From: Gemmatimonadota bacterium
GTDB lineage: Bacteria > Gemmatimonadota > Gemmatimonadetes > Gemmatimonadales > GWC2-71-9
Length of the DNA stretch: 56,121 bases
NCBI GenBank assembly: GCA_025350665.1
Contig: JANXXJ010000221.1
Location: 1-56,121 of the forward strand
Reading direction: 5' to 3'
Below the pieces are notes generated by a model, which was not told the origin of the DNA, searched no databases, and worked only from the letters and a program-made list of their open reading frames with translations. The position numbers and the translations under genes are program-made. This document shows positions 35,971-44,843 of this stretch, one piece after another (the stretch's first letter is position 1; the number at the start of each line of letters is the position of its first letter).

Positions 35971-37428
35971 ATGCGCCGGTCGGAGGTGAGTCTCGGAGTC
36001 GGGCTCGGTGTCATGGCTGTGGTGATGCTGACCGGGGCCGGCCGCCAGTCCGATGTCTGGCTCTTCCTGGGCCGCTTCCACCCGACACTGGTTCACCTGC
36101 CGATCGGCATCCTGTTACTTGCGGCCCTGCTGGAGTTGGCCGTGCGCACCGGTCGGGTTCCCGCGCTCGAGCCGGCGGCGCCGGTTACGCTCTACCTCGG
36201 CGCCTGGGCCGCGATCGTCGCCGCGACGGCCGGTCTGTTCCTCGCCGACTGGGGCGGCTACCCGGTTGCCGTGCTCGCCTGGCATCGCTGGATCGGTGTC
36301 GGCGTGGCCGTCACGGCGGTCGGGCTCTGCCTCATGCGGCGTCGGGCCGGCGCCGGCCCGAGGTACGCGGCGGGACTCGGTCTGCTCAGCGCGGGTCTGG
36401 TGGTGGGCGGACACCTCGGCGGTACGCTGACCCACGGTGAGGGGTATCTCAGCGAGAGCCTGCCGGCGTCCGTCAGGCGGGTCGCGGGTCTCGTGCCGAA
36501 GGACGCGCTGGCGCAGCGCTCGATCGACGGACTCGATACGGCGGCTGCCTATCAGGCCCTGATCCAGCCGATTCTCGATCGACGATGCGGGGCCTGTCAC
36601 AACCCGGAGCGCAAGAAGGGCGGCCTCTCCCTTGCGACGCTGGAAGGCCTGATGGCCGGTGGCAAGGACGGGAAGGTCATCCTGCCGGGGCGGGGCGAGC
36701 AGAGCGAACTGATCGCGCGTCTCTGGCTCCCGCCCGGTCACAAGGACCGGATGCCGCCCGATCGCGCGATCCCTATCGCCGAAGCCGAGCTGCTTCGGTG
36801 GTGGATCGATCAGGGCGCGCCGGCCGAGGCCAAGCTGGCGGAGATCGACCGGCCGGCCCGGATCGAGCGCGTGCTCGACAGCTACGGACTTTCGGACCTG
36901 CCGAGCGGAATCTTCACGCTCCGGGTGCCCGCTCCCGATTCGACGGCGGTGGCTGCCGCCCGGGCCGCGGGGCTGGTGCTCCGGCCGCTGGCCAACGGGA
37001 GCCATTTTCTCGACGTCGATGCCCGCGGCGCCCTGGCTCGGCTCGATCTGCTCCGGGGCCTTGGGCCGCAAGTCGCCTGGCTCGATCTCGGCGGGACCGA
37101 CACCGGAGACTCTGTCGCGGCGACGTTAGGCGGCTTTCCTCACCTGACCCGGCTCCACCTCGAGCGCACCCGGGTCACCGATCGGACCGTGGTCGCCCTG
37201 GCCGAACTGCCGTACCTCGAATACCTGAACCTGTATGGAACCCGGGTCACCGATGCCGGGCTTCGACCGCTGGCCGGCCTGCGCCGGCTCCGCTCGCTCT
37301 ATCTCTGGCAGACCCAGGCGACCCGCGCGGGGGCCGACAGTCTCAAGCGGAGCCTGCCGCGCCTGGCGATCGACCTCGGCGGCACGGTGGCGGCCGACTC
37401 GATGCAACCGGCGGGAACGTCGCGATGA
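35971..37428 (+). CDS. DUF2231 membrane - cytochrome c - LRR fusion protein
   Basis: 485 residues. About residues 1-150: hydrophobic helices with GRFHPTLVHLPIGILLLAAL, the DUF2231 signature, whose paired histidines could bind haem. About 190-290: a planctomycete-type cytochrome c (PSC1) with Cys206-Gly-Ala-Cys-His210 and a distal Met in DRMPPDRAIP. About 300-470: leucine-rich repeats (HLTRLHLERTRVTDRTVVAL, YLEYLNLYGTRVTDAGL). The three-part architecture suggests an inner-membrane electron carrier with an outward protein-binding LRR. Overlaps the next gene by 4 bases. Confidence 0.88.
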   Translation: MRRSEVSLGVGLGVMAVVMLTGAGRQSDVWLFLGRFHPTLVHLPIGILLLAALLELAVRTGRVPALEPAAPVTLYLGAWAAIVAATAGLFLADWGGYPVAVLAWHRWIGVGVAVTAVGLCLMRRRAGAGPRYAAGLGLLSAGLVVGGHLGGTLTHGEGYLSESLPASVRRVAGLVPKDALAQRSIDGLDTAAAYQALIQPILDRRCGACHNPERKKGGLSLATLEGLMAGGKDGKVILPGRGEQSELIARLWLPPGHKDRMPPDRAIPIAEAELLRWWIDQGAPAEAKLAEIDRPARIERVLDSYGLSDLPSGIFTLRVPAPDSTAVAAARAAGLVLRPLANGSHFLDVDARGALARLDLLRGLGPQVAWLDLGGTDTGDSVAATLGGFPHLTRLHLERTRVTDRTVVALAELPYLEYLNLYGTRVTDAGLRPLAGLRRLRSLYLWQTQATRAGADSLKRSLPRLAIDLGGTVAADSMQPAGTSR

Positions 37429-39932
37429 ACAAGCGCATCTGGCTGGCCGGGGCGGGAGTGATCGCCGTTGTTCTGGTCGCTCGGGGAGCATGGTCATCCG
37501 GCGGTGCGGTTGATTTCAACCGGGACATTCGCCCGATCTTCAACAAGAAATGCGTCTCGTGTCATGGCGGTGTTCGCCAGCAGGCCGATCTGAGCCTGCT
37601 CTTCCGTGAGGACGCGCTCAAGCCGGCCAAGTCCGGCAAGCGTCCGATCGTTCCCGGCGATCCCGATGCCAGTGAAATGGTCCGCCGGATCACCCATCCC
37701 GATCCCCACGACCGGATGCCCAAGGGCCGCGATCCGCTCTCGGCCGACGAGATTGCCGCCATCAAGCGCTGGATCAAGCAGGGCGCGCTGTGGGAGCCCC
37801 ATTGGGCCTATGTGAAACCGGTGGCGGCGCCGTGGCCCGCGGTGTCGGATCCGGCATGGCCGCGCACCGACCTCGACCGCTTCGTGCTGGCGCGTCTCGA
37901 CCGCGAGGGACTCACGCCGTCGCCGGCGGCGAGCTGTCCCGTGCTCGCGCGCCGGGCGAGCCTCGACCTGATCGGCCTTCCACCCGCATTGGAGCGGATC
38001 GACCAGCTCTGCGCCGATCGGGACCCGAAGGCCTACGAGCGCTTCATCGACGAGTTGCTGGCCTCGCCCCGGTTCGGGGAACGCTGGGCCACCATGTGGC
38101 TCGACCTGGCCCGCTATGCCGACAGCCAGGGCTACGAGAAGGATCCATCGCGGAGCATCTGGAAGTTCCGGGACTGGGTCGTGCAGGCGTTCAACCGCGG
38201 CATGCCGTTCGATCGCTTCACGGTTGAACAACTGGCCGGCGATCTCCTCCCCAACCCGACCGAGGATCAGCTCACCGCGACGGCCTTCCATCGCAACACG
38301 ATGACCAACGATGAGGGCGGCACCGACGACGAGGAGCATCGGACCGCTGCCGTCATCGACCGGGTCAACACGACGTTCGTGGTCTGGCAGGGTACGTCGA
38401 TGGGCTGCGCCCAGTGTCACGGCCATCCCTATGATCCGTTCCGGCACCAGGACTACTATCGGGCCTTCGCCTATTTCAACAACACCGCCGACTGGGATCA
38501 GACCAACGACCATCCGGTCCTGCCGAGCTTCCCGGCGGACAAGGATCGGGAGGGCCGGGCGCTCTACGCGGTGATCCGCGGCCTCAAGGCCCGGGCCGAG
38601 AGCCTCACGGCGGCGCCGGCCATCCAGACGGCTCGCCGCGAGTGGGAAACCCGGCTCATGGTGCCGGCGGTGGCCGGCAAGCTCAAGGACACCTGGCAGA
38701 ACGAGGTTCTCCGGATCGCCCGGACGCCCGAGGCCGACCGCGACGGCGAGCAGAAGATGATGCTCGACTGGGTCTATGCGGAGGTGACGGACGATCCGGC
38801 GCTGGCGGCCATCCGAAAGGAGCGGGACCAGACCTGGTCGCGGATCAACAAGCTGGCACCCGCGCTGACACCGGTGATGGAGGAACTGCCTTCGGGGCGT
38901 CGTCGCCGGACCCACGTGTTTGAGCGGGGGAACTTTCTGGTCCACGGCGCCGAGGTCGAGCCCGGTGTCCCGGCCTCAATCGGGCCCCGGCCCGCCGGTC
39001 TCGAGCCTAACCGGCTGGGGTTGGCCCGGTGGCTGGTCCATCCCGACAATCCGCTCACCGGCCGGGTGATCGTGAACCGGTTCTGGGAACAGCTGTTCGG
39101 CGTCGGCCTCGTCGAGACCAGCGAGGATTTCGGCACCCAGGGCACGCCACCATCGAACCAGGCCCTGCTGGACTGGCTCGCGGTTCAGTTCACGACCACC
39201 GATCAGTGGCGGATCAAGTCGCTGCTCAAGGATGTTGTCCTGTCGGCGACCTACCGCCAGTCCTCCGTCACCACGCCGGCGCTGACCGAGCGGGATCCCC
39301 AGAACCGGCTCCTCGCCCGCGGCCCCCGCTATCGCCTGACGGCCGAACAGATCCGGGATCAGGCCCTGGCGGTGGGCGGCTTGCTGAGCGACCGGATGCT
39401 GGGGCCGAGCGTCATGCCGCCGCAGCCGGACGGCGTCTGGCAGCGCCCCTACAGCGGCGAAGTCTGGAAGACCGCCACCGACCAGGACCGCTTCCGTCGC
39501 GCGCTCTACACCCTGTGGAAGCGGACCGCGCCCTATCCCGCGATGCTGACGTTCGACAGCCCGAGCCGGGAGTTCTGCGTCTCGCGGCGGATCCGCACCA
39601 ACACGCCGCTGCAAGCGCTGGTCACTCTCAACGATCCGGCCTTCCTCGAGGCGGCGGCCGCGCTGGCTCGGCGCATGGCCGACTCCGGCGGGCCAGCCGA
39701 CGTCGATCAGGCTCTCGGCCGCGGCTACCGGCTGGCGCTGCTCCAGGTGCCGGATCAGGCATCGCTGGCGGCGCTGCGGACGCTGTATCAGGCGGCGCTG
39801 GCGCACTACCGGGCCCATCCCGGCGACGGTGATTCGTTAGGCGGAGTGGCCGGGGTCGGGCCGGAACAGGCGGCGCTGACCGTCGTGGCCAATGCCATCA
39901 TGAATCTCGATCAGTTTGTGACCAAGGAGTAG
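37425..39932 (+). CDS. PSCyt1/DUF1549/DUF1553 cytochrome-like secreted protein
   Basis: 835 residues from the ATG that overlaps the upstream stop (ATGA); the frame is open further upstream but only mirrors the previous gene. N-terminal hydrophobic signal or anchor, then a cytochrome-type domain with Cys43-Val-Ser-Cys-His47 (DFNRDIRPIFNKKCVSCHGG), then DUF1549 with a second CAQCH motif in MGCAQCHGHPYDPFRHQDYY, and a C-terminal DUF1553 domain (FGVGLVETSEDFGTQGTPPS). This set is the classic planctomycete PSD1 protein, function unknown, nearly always encoded with a DUF1501 protein as here. Confidence 0.9.
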   Translation: MNKRIWLAGAGVIAVVLVARGAWSSGGAVDFNRDIRPIFNKKCVSCHGGVRQQADLSLLFREDALKPAKSGKRPIVPGDPDASEMVRRITHPDPHDRMPKGRDPLSADEIAAIKRWIKQGALWEPHWAYVKPVAAPWPAVSDPAWPRTDLDRFVLARLDREGLTPSPAASCPVLARRASLDLIGLPPALERIDQLCADRDPKAYERFIDELLASPRFGERWATMWLDLARYADSQGYEKDPSRSIWKFRDWVVQAFNRGMPFDRFTVEQLAGDLLPNPTEDQLTATAFHRNTMTNDEGGTDDEEHRTAAVIDRVNTTFVVWQGTSMGCAQCHGHPYDPFRHQDYYRAFAYFNNTADWDQTNDHPVLPSFPADKDREGRALYAVIRGLKARAESLTAAPAIQTARREWETRLMVPAVAGKLKDTWQNEVLRIARTPEADRDGEQKMMLDWVYAEVTDDPALAAIRKERDQTWSRINKLAPALTPVMEELPSGRRRRTHVFERGNFLVHGAEVEPGVPASIGPRPAGLEPNRLGLARWLVHPDNPLTGRVIVNRFWEQLFGVGLVETSEDFGTQGTPPSNQALLDWLAVQFTTTDQWRIKSLLKDVVLSATYRQSSVTTPALTERDPQNRLLARGPRYRLTAEQIRDQALAVGGLLSDRMLGPSVMPPQPDGVWQRPYSGEVWKTATDQDRFRRALYTLWKRTAPYPAMLTFDSPSREFCVSRRIRTNTPLQALVTLNDPAFLEAAAALARRMADSGGPADVDQALGRGYRLALLQVPDQASLAALRTLYQAALAHYRAHPGDGDSLGGVAGVGPEQAALTVVANAIMNLDQFVTKE

Positions 39933-39935
39933 CCG

Positions 39936-41420
39936 GTGCCCGAAGAGCACGACTTCGAGGGCCAGTCGCTCGCCCACGTCACGCGGCGTCACTTTCTGGA
40001 GGCCGGCGCCACCGGCATCGGCGCCACCGCGCTGGCGACACTGCTGGGCTGCGACACGCCCCGAGGGACCCCGGTGCCGGGGATCGCCCGGAATCTTCTC
40101 GATCCGCTGAGCCCGCTGGCCCCGCATTTCCCGCCCAAGGCCAAGCGGGTGATCTACCTCCACATGGCGGGCGCGCCCTCGCAGCTCGAACTGTTCGACT
40201 ACAAACCGGTGCTGGCCCGGCTCAACGGCCAGCTCTGTCCCGAATCGCTGATGAAGGGCAAGCGCTTCGCCTTCATTCGCGGCATCCCGAAGATGCTGGG
40301 GCCGCAGGCACCCTTCAACCAGTACGGGGAGTCGCGGGCCTGGGTCTCGGACCACCTCCCGCATTTCTCGCGGATCGTCGATGATGTCGCCTTCCTCAAG
40401 GCGATGCGGACCGACCAGTTCAACCACGCGCCGGCGCAGCTCCTGGTCCATACCGGGAGCCCCCGGATCGGGCGCCCGAGCATCGGCGCGTGGGTGACCT
40501 ACGGGCTGGGATCGGAGAACCAGAACCTGCCGGCGTTCGTCGTGCTGCTTTCCGGTGGGGTGGGGCCGGACGCCGGGGCCAGCGTCTATGGCAGCGGGTT
40601 CCTTCCCAGCGTCTATCAGGGCGTTCAGTGCCGGTCATCGGGCGATCCGGTGCTCTTCCTGTCGGATCCCAAGGGCCTGCCGCGAGATCTTCGCCGCAAA
40701 TCGCTCGACGCCATCAACGCGCTCAACCAGCGCGAGCACGAGGCGGCGCAGGATCCCGAGATCCTCACCCGGATCGCCCAGTACGAAATGGCGTTCCGGA
40801 TGCAGCTCTCGGTTCCGGAGGCGATGGACATCGAGAAGGAGCCGGCCTCCGTTCACGAGATGTACGGCACCACGCCGGGTACCACGTCGTTCGCCAACAA
40901 TTGTCTCCTGGCGCGGCGGCTGGCCGAGCGCGGCGTGCGGTTCGTCCAGCTGTTCCATTGGGGCTGGGATTCGCATGGGGCGTCGGCGAGCGAGGCGCTC
41001 AACAAGGGCTTCTTCGACCGCTGCAAGGAAACCGACCGTGCGATCGCGGCGCTGGTCACCGATCTCAAGCAGCGCGGGCTGCTCGACGAGACGCTGATCG
41101 TCTGGGGCGGGGAGTTCGGTCGGACGCCGATGCAGGAGAACCGGTCCGGCGCCGACAATCCGTTCATCGGCCGGGACCACAATGCCGGTGCGTTCACCAT
41201 GTGGCTCGCCGGGGGCGGGATCAAGCCTGGTGTCACCCACGGCGAAACCGACGAGATCGGCTATGAGGGCATCAGCGGCCAGACCGACGTCAACGATCTT
41301 CACGCCACCATGCTCCGCCTCCTCGGGTTCAATCATGAGCGGCTGGTCTATCGATTCCAGGGCCGCGATTTCCGGCTTACGGATGTCTCGGGCAAACCGA
41401 TTCGGGAGATCATTGCATGA
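39936..41420 (+). CDS. DUF1501 (sulfatase-like fold) protein, Tat-type signal
   Basis: 494 residues, GTG start with AAGGAG 5 bases upstream. The N-terminus carries a Tat-like TRRHFLEAGATGIGATAL. Family landmarks: YLHMAGAPSQLELFDYKP, LVHTGSPRIGRPSIGAWVTY, WGWDSHG, LIVWGGEFGRTPMQENR and GYEGISGQTDVNDLHATML. DUF1501 proteins have an alkaline-phosphatase-type fold and are coupled to PSD1 proteins across Planctomycetota and relatives, with no established biochemical role. Translationally coupled downstream to the R2-like oxidase (ATGA), which is not a usual partner. Confidence 0.92.
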   Translation: MPEEHDFEGQSLAHVTRRHFLEAGATGIGATALATLLGCDTPRGTPVPGIARNLLDPLSPLAPHFPPKAKRVIYLHMAGAPSQLELFDYKPVLARLNGQLCPESLMKGKRFAFIRGIPKMLGPQAPFNQYGESRAWVSDHLPHFSRIVDDVAFLKAMRTDQFNHAPAQLLVHTGSPRIGRPSIGAWVTYGLGSENQNLPAFVVLLSGGVGPDAGASVYGSGFLPSVYQGVQCRSSGDPVLFLSDPKGLPRDLRRKSLDAINALNQREHEAAQDPEILTRIAQYEMAFRMQLSVPEAMDIEKEPASVHEMYGTTPGTTSFANNCLLARRLAERGVRFVQLFHWGWDSHGASASEALNKGFFDRCKETDRAIAALVTDLKQRGLLDETLIVWGGEFGRTPMQENRSGADNPFIGRDHNAGAFTMWLAGGGIKPGVTHGETDEIGYEGISGQTDVNDLHATMLRLLGFNHERLVYRFQGRDFRLTDVSGKPIREIIA

Positions 41421-42298
41421 ACCGGACCTATGTCACCACCAGTCCTGGCGGCCTCGACACGGCATCGTTCCCCTGGCGGCTCTGGCAGAAGGCCAAGCGG
41501 CTGGGCGTCTGGGATCCGGCTGCGATCGATCTCAGTCGTGATCGCGAGGACTGGGCCCGGCTCAAACCCGATGAGCGGGACGTCCTGCTCCGGCTCACCA
41601 GTCTGTTCCAGGCCGGCGAGGAGGCGGTCACCGTGGATCTCCTGCCGCTGATCCAGGTCATCGCGCGGCAGGGCCGGCTCGAGGAGGAGATGTACCTGAC
41701 GTCGTTCCTGTTCGAGGAGGCCAAGCACGTCGAGTTGTTCCGGCGGTACTTCGATGAGGTGGCCGAGGAACGGTCGGACCTCACGCGGTATCACACGCCC
41801 TGCTATCGGATGATCTTTGCGGAGGCGTTGCCACAGGCCCTCGACCGGCTCAGGACCGATGATTCCAACGAGGCGCTCGCCATGGCGAGTGTCACCTACA
41901 ACATGATCGTCGAGGGCGTGCTGGCGGAGACGGGCTACCGGGCTTATCACGCGGCGCTGGCCCGGAACAACATCATGCCCGGAATGCAGGAGGCGATTCA
42001 GCTCACCAAGCGGGACGAGTCCCGGCACATCGCCTACGGCGTGTATCTGCTGAGCCGGCTGGTCCACGAGGAGGGCGCCGGTCTCTGGGAGCGGGTCCAG
42101 CGGCGGATGGGCGAGTTGATCGAACCCGCGGTGGGGGTGATCCCCGAGATCTTCGCCTGCTACGACCCGATGCCGCTAGGCCTCCGGATGGATGAATTCA
42201 CCGACTTCGCGATCCAGCAGTTTCAGTTCAGGCTCGGCCGGCTCGAGCGCGCCGTCCAGGGTGATCTGGGCGGCGCGATGGAGGGTCTCGACGACTAG
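41417..42298 (+). CDS. R2-like ligand-binding oxidase (R2lox)
   Basis: 293 residues, ferritin-like four-helix fold. Metal ligands are all readable: Glu68 (AGEEAV), Glu101 and His104 (EEAKH), Glu166 (IVEG), Glu201 and His204 (DESRH). Val71 and Tyr161 match the positions that form the Val-Tyr ether crosslink in characterised R2lox proteins, and there is no radical-forming Tyr region or nrdA partner of a true ribonucleotide reductase. R2lox assembles a Mn/Fe site and binds a fatty acid-like ligand; the physiological reaction is unknown. Often misannotated as NrdB. Last gene of the DUF1501 operon, ending 2 bases from a convergent gene. Confidence 0.9.
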   Translation: MNRTYVTTSPGGLDTASFPWRLWQKAKRLGVWDPAAIDLSRDREDWARLKPDERDVLLRLTSLFQAGEEAVTVDLLPLIQVIARQGRLEEEMYLTSFLFEEAKHVELFRRYFDEVAEERSDLTRYHTPCYRMIFAEALPQALDRLRTDDSNEALAMASVTYNMIVEGVLAETGYRAYHAALARNNIMPGMQEAIQLTKRDESRHIAYGVYLLSRLVHEEGAGLWERVQRRMGELIEPAVGVIPEIFACYDPMPLGLRMDEFTDFAIQQFQFRLGRLERAVQGDLGGAMEGLDD

Positions 42299-42300
42299 TG

Positions 42301-42714
42301 TCAGGGCAGTCGGACGGTCCAGGCCCGCTGGATCAGCCCCCCACGGATTTCATACATCCACACCGCACTGTTCCGCGCGCCCGGGGGCGCGGGCCACCGC
42401 TCATTGTCCGCCACGAAGGCACCGTTCACGATCCGTGGTTCGACCTCGACCGTGGGGACGCCCGGCGCCTTCATCACGCCGGCAAACCGCTCCCGGATCG
42501 TGGTCTTGCCCTGCCACATGATCTTGCCCGAAGGAAACTCGGCGACCACCGCGCTGTCGGCCCAGACCGCCATGAAGGCATCGAGGTCGCGGCGGTTGAA
42601 GGCGTCGATCTGCCGTTTGGCGACCGCGATCGGCAGGGTGTCGGAGGAGACCTGGGCTGCCGCGGTTGAGGTGAGGGCGCCGAGCAGGCCGGCGAGGAGC
42701 GTGGCAGTGCGCAT
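42301..42714 (-). CDS. Secreted SnoaL-like/DUF4440 protein
   Basis: 137 residues with a signal peptide (TATLLAGLLGALTSTAAAQ). The mature part, AVAKRQIDAFNRRDLDAFMAVW to ADSAVVAEFPSG, is the NTF2/SnoaL cone fold seen in small steroid-isomerase-like and ketosteroid-binding proteins. No specific catalytic residues can be assigned. It is 30 bases downstream of the kinase-like gene on the same strand, so may be its operon partner. Its stop is 2 bases from that of the R2lox gene. Confidence 0.8.
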   Translation of the reverse strand: MRTATLLAGLLGALTSTAAAQVSSDTLPIAVAKRQIDAFNRRDLDAFMAVWADSAVVAEFPSGKIMWQGKTTIRERFAGVMKAPGVPTVEVEPRIVNGAFVADNERWPAPPGARNSAVWMYEIRGGLIQRAWTVRLP

Positions 42715-42744
42715 GGGACAGTCCCCTGTGAGTTTAAGCCGAAG

Positions 42745-43527
42745 CTAACTCCCCTGCGGTCGGGCCGTCAGCCAACGGCGCAGCAGGTCCTTCACTCGCC
42801 GGGCCGCCGCGGTCGAGCCGGGGAGGGGGCGGAGGGAGACGAGATTGAAATCCACGAGGTGCAGCGTGCCGGTGTCTCGGCCCCGGAGGAAGTTCGCCGG
42901 GTGGAGGTCGCGGGGAACGACACCGTGGTCGATCACCCGGCCGACTGTCTCGATCACGCCTTTGATCGTGGCGGCGTTTGCCTCGGCGAGCAGGGCCGTG
43001 ACGCCATCGGCGAACTCGTCGCCCGTCGTCATCGCGGCAACGGCCGTTTGGAGTGGGCTCCCCCGAACGTACTCCATCTCGATTGCGCCTCGGCGGCGAT
43101 CGATGCGCCCGACGGCGGGAACCCCGGGGCAACCATGGAGGCGCCTCAAGGCGGCCGCCTCGAGATAGAAGTCCCAGTTGAGGGCTTGGCGAATCCGCTC
43201 GGTGACCGCGTCATGCTGTCGCAGAATCAGGGACTTCCTGACCCAGACCGAGCCGTTAGCCAGGATGATTTCCAGCCGATGGCACTTTCGCGGGGCCGGC
43301 GCTCCGGTTCCACCGAACACGACCCGGTCGCGCGGATCGGCGGCGAATGCCGCGCCGTCCTGGTCGATTTCTCCCAGCACCCGATCGGACCAGTCCCCCG
43401 CGGCGACGGACGGAACCAGTCGGGGATCGAGGCGATCGGCGGTCGTCGGTGGGGCTCTGGGACCGCGGCGCCCGAACGTCACCTCGAGGCGGGCAAGGGC
43501 GTACAGGAGGATCGTGCTGGTCTTCAT
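42745..43527 (-). CDS. Protein-kinase-fold protein (lipopolysaccharide kinase/RIO-like)
   Basis: 260 residues, cytoplasmic. A short kinase fold: a glycine-poor N-lobe with VWVRKSLI (likely ATP-lysine), Glu in AAALRRLHGCPGVPAV region, a catalytic loop VVPRDLHPANFL (Asp and Asn conserved, His of HRD replaced) and LHLVDFNLV in place of DFG. The spacing fits the WaaP/InaA-type lipopolysaccharide kinases or aminoglycoside-type kinases rather than Ser/Thr kinases. It starts 7 bases after the radical SAM gene stop, so the two are co-transcribed; joint modification of one substrate is an inference. Confidence 0.75.
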   Translation of the reverse strand: MKTSTILLYALARLEVTFGRRGPRAPPTTADRLDPRLVPSVAAGDWSDRVLGEIDQDGAAFAADPRDRVVFGGTGAPAPRKCHRLEIILANGSVWVRKSLILRQHDAVTERIRQALNWDFYLEAAALRRLHGCPGVPAVGRIDRRRGAIEMEYVRGSPLQTAVAAMTTGDEFADGVTALLAEANAATIKGVIETVGRVIDHGVVPRDLHPANFLRGRDTGTLHLVDFNLVSLRPLPGSTAAARRVKDLLRRWLTARPQGS

Positions 43528-43534
43528 GCCGCGG

Positions 43535-44662
43535 TCAGGACGGCCCGAGCAGTTTGGCGTAGTGACGCGCCGATGCGGCGTCCTTCTCGACCCGGGTGTC
43601 GTAGCCGCAGTGGCAATTCGGGCAGTTGAGCGCGAACGCGTCCCGGACCGCGCAACGGTGGGCCGCCGTGTTCATCATGTCGCGGAGCCGGGTCTGGTGC
43701 AGGTTGCCGAACGGGAAGGTCACGTAGCAGAGTTGCACCGTGCCGTCAGCGCCGACCCAGACCATCTGGCTGGCGTCGCAGGGCACCCGCATCGCCGGGC
43801 CTTTGATGACCCAGTCAGGGATCGACCGGAGTGCGATCGCCGAGTGGAAGAAGAGACCGGGCTGCTCCCGCTGGCGGCGGAGCAGGTCGTCGGCGACTCG
43901 TTCGACGTTCGGCCGGTCCTCGGGCCGGAACTGCAGTTCCCGGTCGGGGCCTTCGCTGAAATAGGGGAGTGAATAGTGCACGAGATCCACCTGGATCCGG
44001 AGCCGGTACCGCTCGGCGAAACGGCACGCCAGGTCGAGATCGTCCAGGTTGCAGGAGGGGCGCATCAGCAGCCAGTTGATCCGCATCGTGACGTCCATAC
44101 CGTAGCGGTCGCGGACCGCCGCGATCCCGGCTTCCATCCGTTCGAATGAACGATGGCGCTGGACGTACTCGTCATAACTTGCGCCGACACCGTAGAATCC
44201 GACGTTCAGGTGCCGGAGTCCGGCACGATAGAGTCCGTCGATGCGATGCTGGAGGAGGACCGCATTGGTGGTGACATAGGGCTGCATGCCGCGCGCCACC
44301 GTGTGAGCCACCATCCGTTCCAGGTCGGGGTGGAGCAGCGGTTCGCCGCCGTAGAGGCGGATCTGCCAGAAGCCGGCGTCGGCGGCATCATCGAGCAGCA
44401 GCCGCGCCATGGGCCACTCCAACTGACTTCCGGGCATGAAATCGCGGCCATACCGGCAGCCGATGCAGCGCTGGTTGCAATGGGCCGTGATGGCGACGTG
44501 CAGTTGCCGGGGCTGCGGCTGGATCACCATCGGCAGGACCCGGGCCACCGAATGCCGGGTCCGCTCGATCGAGCGGTCCGCCTGCTTGACCAGAGACCAG
44601 ACCCTGGGCAGGCGCTTGAGCGTCGGGGCGAGTAGCGCGCGAAGTGAGGACCGAAGCGTCAA
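43535..44662 (-). CDS. Radical SAM protein with SPASM-like C-terminus
   Basis: About 375 residues. The radical SAM cluster site is C-x3-C-x2-C in TAHCNQRCIGCRYGRDF, followed by LYGGEPLLHPDLERMV (the GGEP motif that binds SAM) and an alpha/beta barrel. The C-terminal cysteines CDAS...CYV...CPNCHCGYD resemble a SPASM domain with extra FeS clusters, typical of enzymes that modify peptides, sugars or proteins. The start is uncertain: TTG at 44662 is preferred because the in-frame sequence upstream (ATG at 44743 or 44824) has poor codon use and overlaps a terminator. Followed 7 bases later by the kinase-like gene. No precursor peptide gene is visible nearby. Confidence 0.82.
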   Translation of the reverse strand: MTLRSSLRALLAPTLKRLPRVWSLVKQADRSIERTRHSVARVLPMVIQPQPRQLHVAITAHCNQRCIGCRYGRDFMPGSQLEWPMARLLLDDAADAGFWQIRLYGGEPLLHPDLERMVAHTVARGMQPYVTTNAVLLQHRIDGLYRAGLRHLNVGFYGVGASYDEYVQRHRSFERMEAGIAAVRDRYGMDVTMRINWLLMRPSCNLDDLDLACRFAERYRLRIQVDLVHYSLPYFSEGPDRELQFRPEDRPNVERVADDLLRRQREQPGLFFHSAIALRSIPDWVIKGPAMRVPCDASQMVWVGADGTVQLCYVTFPFGNLHQTRLRDMMNTAAHRCAVRDAFALNCPNCHCGYDTRVEKDAASARHYAKLLGPS

Positions 44663-44788
44663 TCTGATCCGGGCGTGGCAGGGAACATGAAATCTATTCC
44701 CGGGGTGTAGACAGGACCAGTTTTCCCGAGGGACTCGCTCCATTGGTTGCCGGAGCGCGCAGGGCTCGCCCGGGTCCCAGCGATGAAA

Positions 44789-44820
44789 CAGCCCGCCTTC
44801 CGAATCGAGAAGACGGGCTG
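44789..44820 (-). terminator. Terminator of the nuclease/phosphatase lipoprotein gene
   Basis: 12-bp stem (44789-44800 with 44809-44820, one mismatch), 8-base loop, beginning 24 bases beyond the stop at 44844 and followed on the minus strand by TTTC. It separates that gene from the radical SAM gene. Confidence 0.55.
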
Positions 44821-44843
44821 GCATCGAGCCGAGGGACCGGCCG

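Noticed and set aside
41417-42298. NrdB, ribonucleotide reductase beta subunit
   Set aside because: The Val71/Tyr161 pair and the absence of nrdA fit R2lox better.
44663-44824. N-terminal extension of the radical SAM protein, or a small RiPP precursor
   Set aside because: Codons are atypical (cga, cta, aga, ttt) and the stretch contains a terminator hairpin; a nine-codon ATG frame at 44688 is too short to support.
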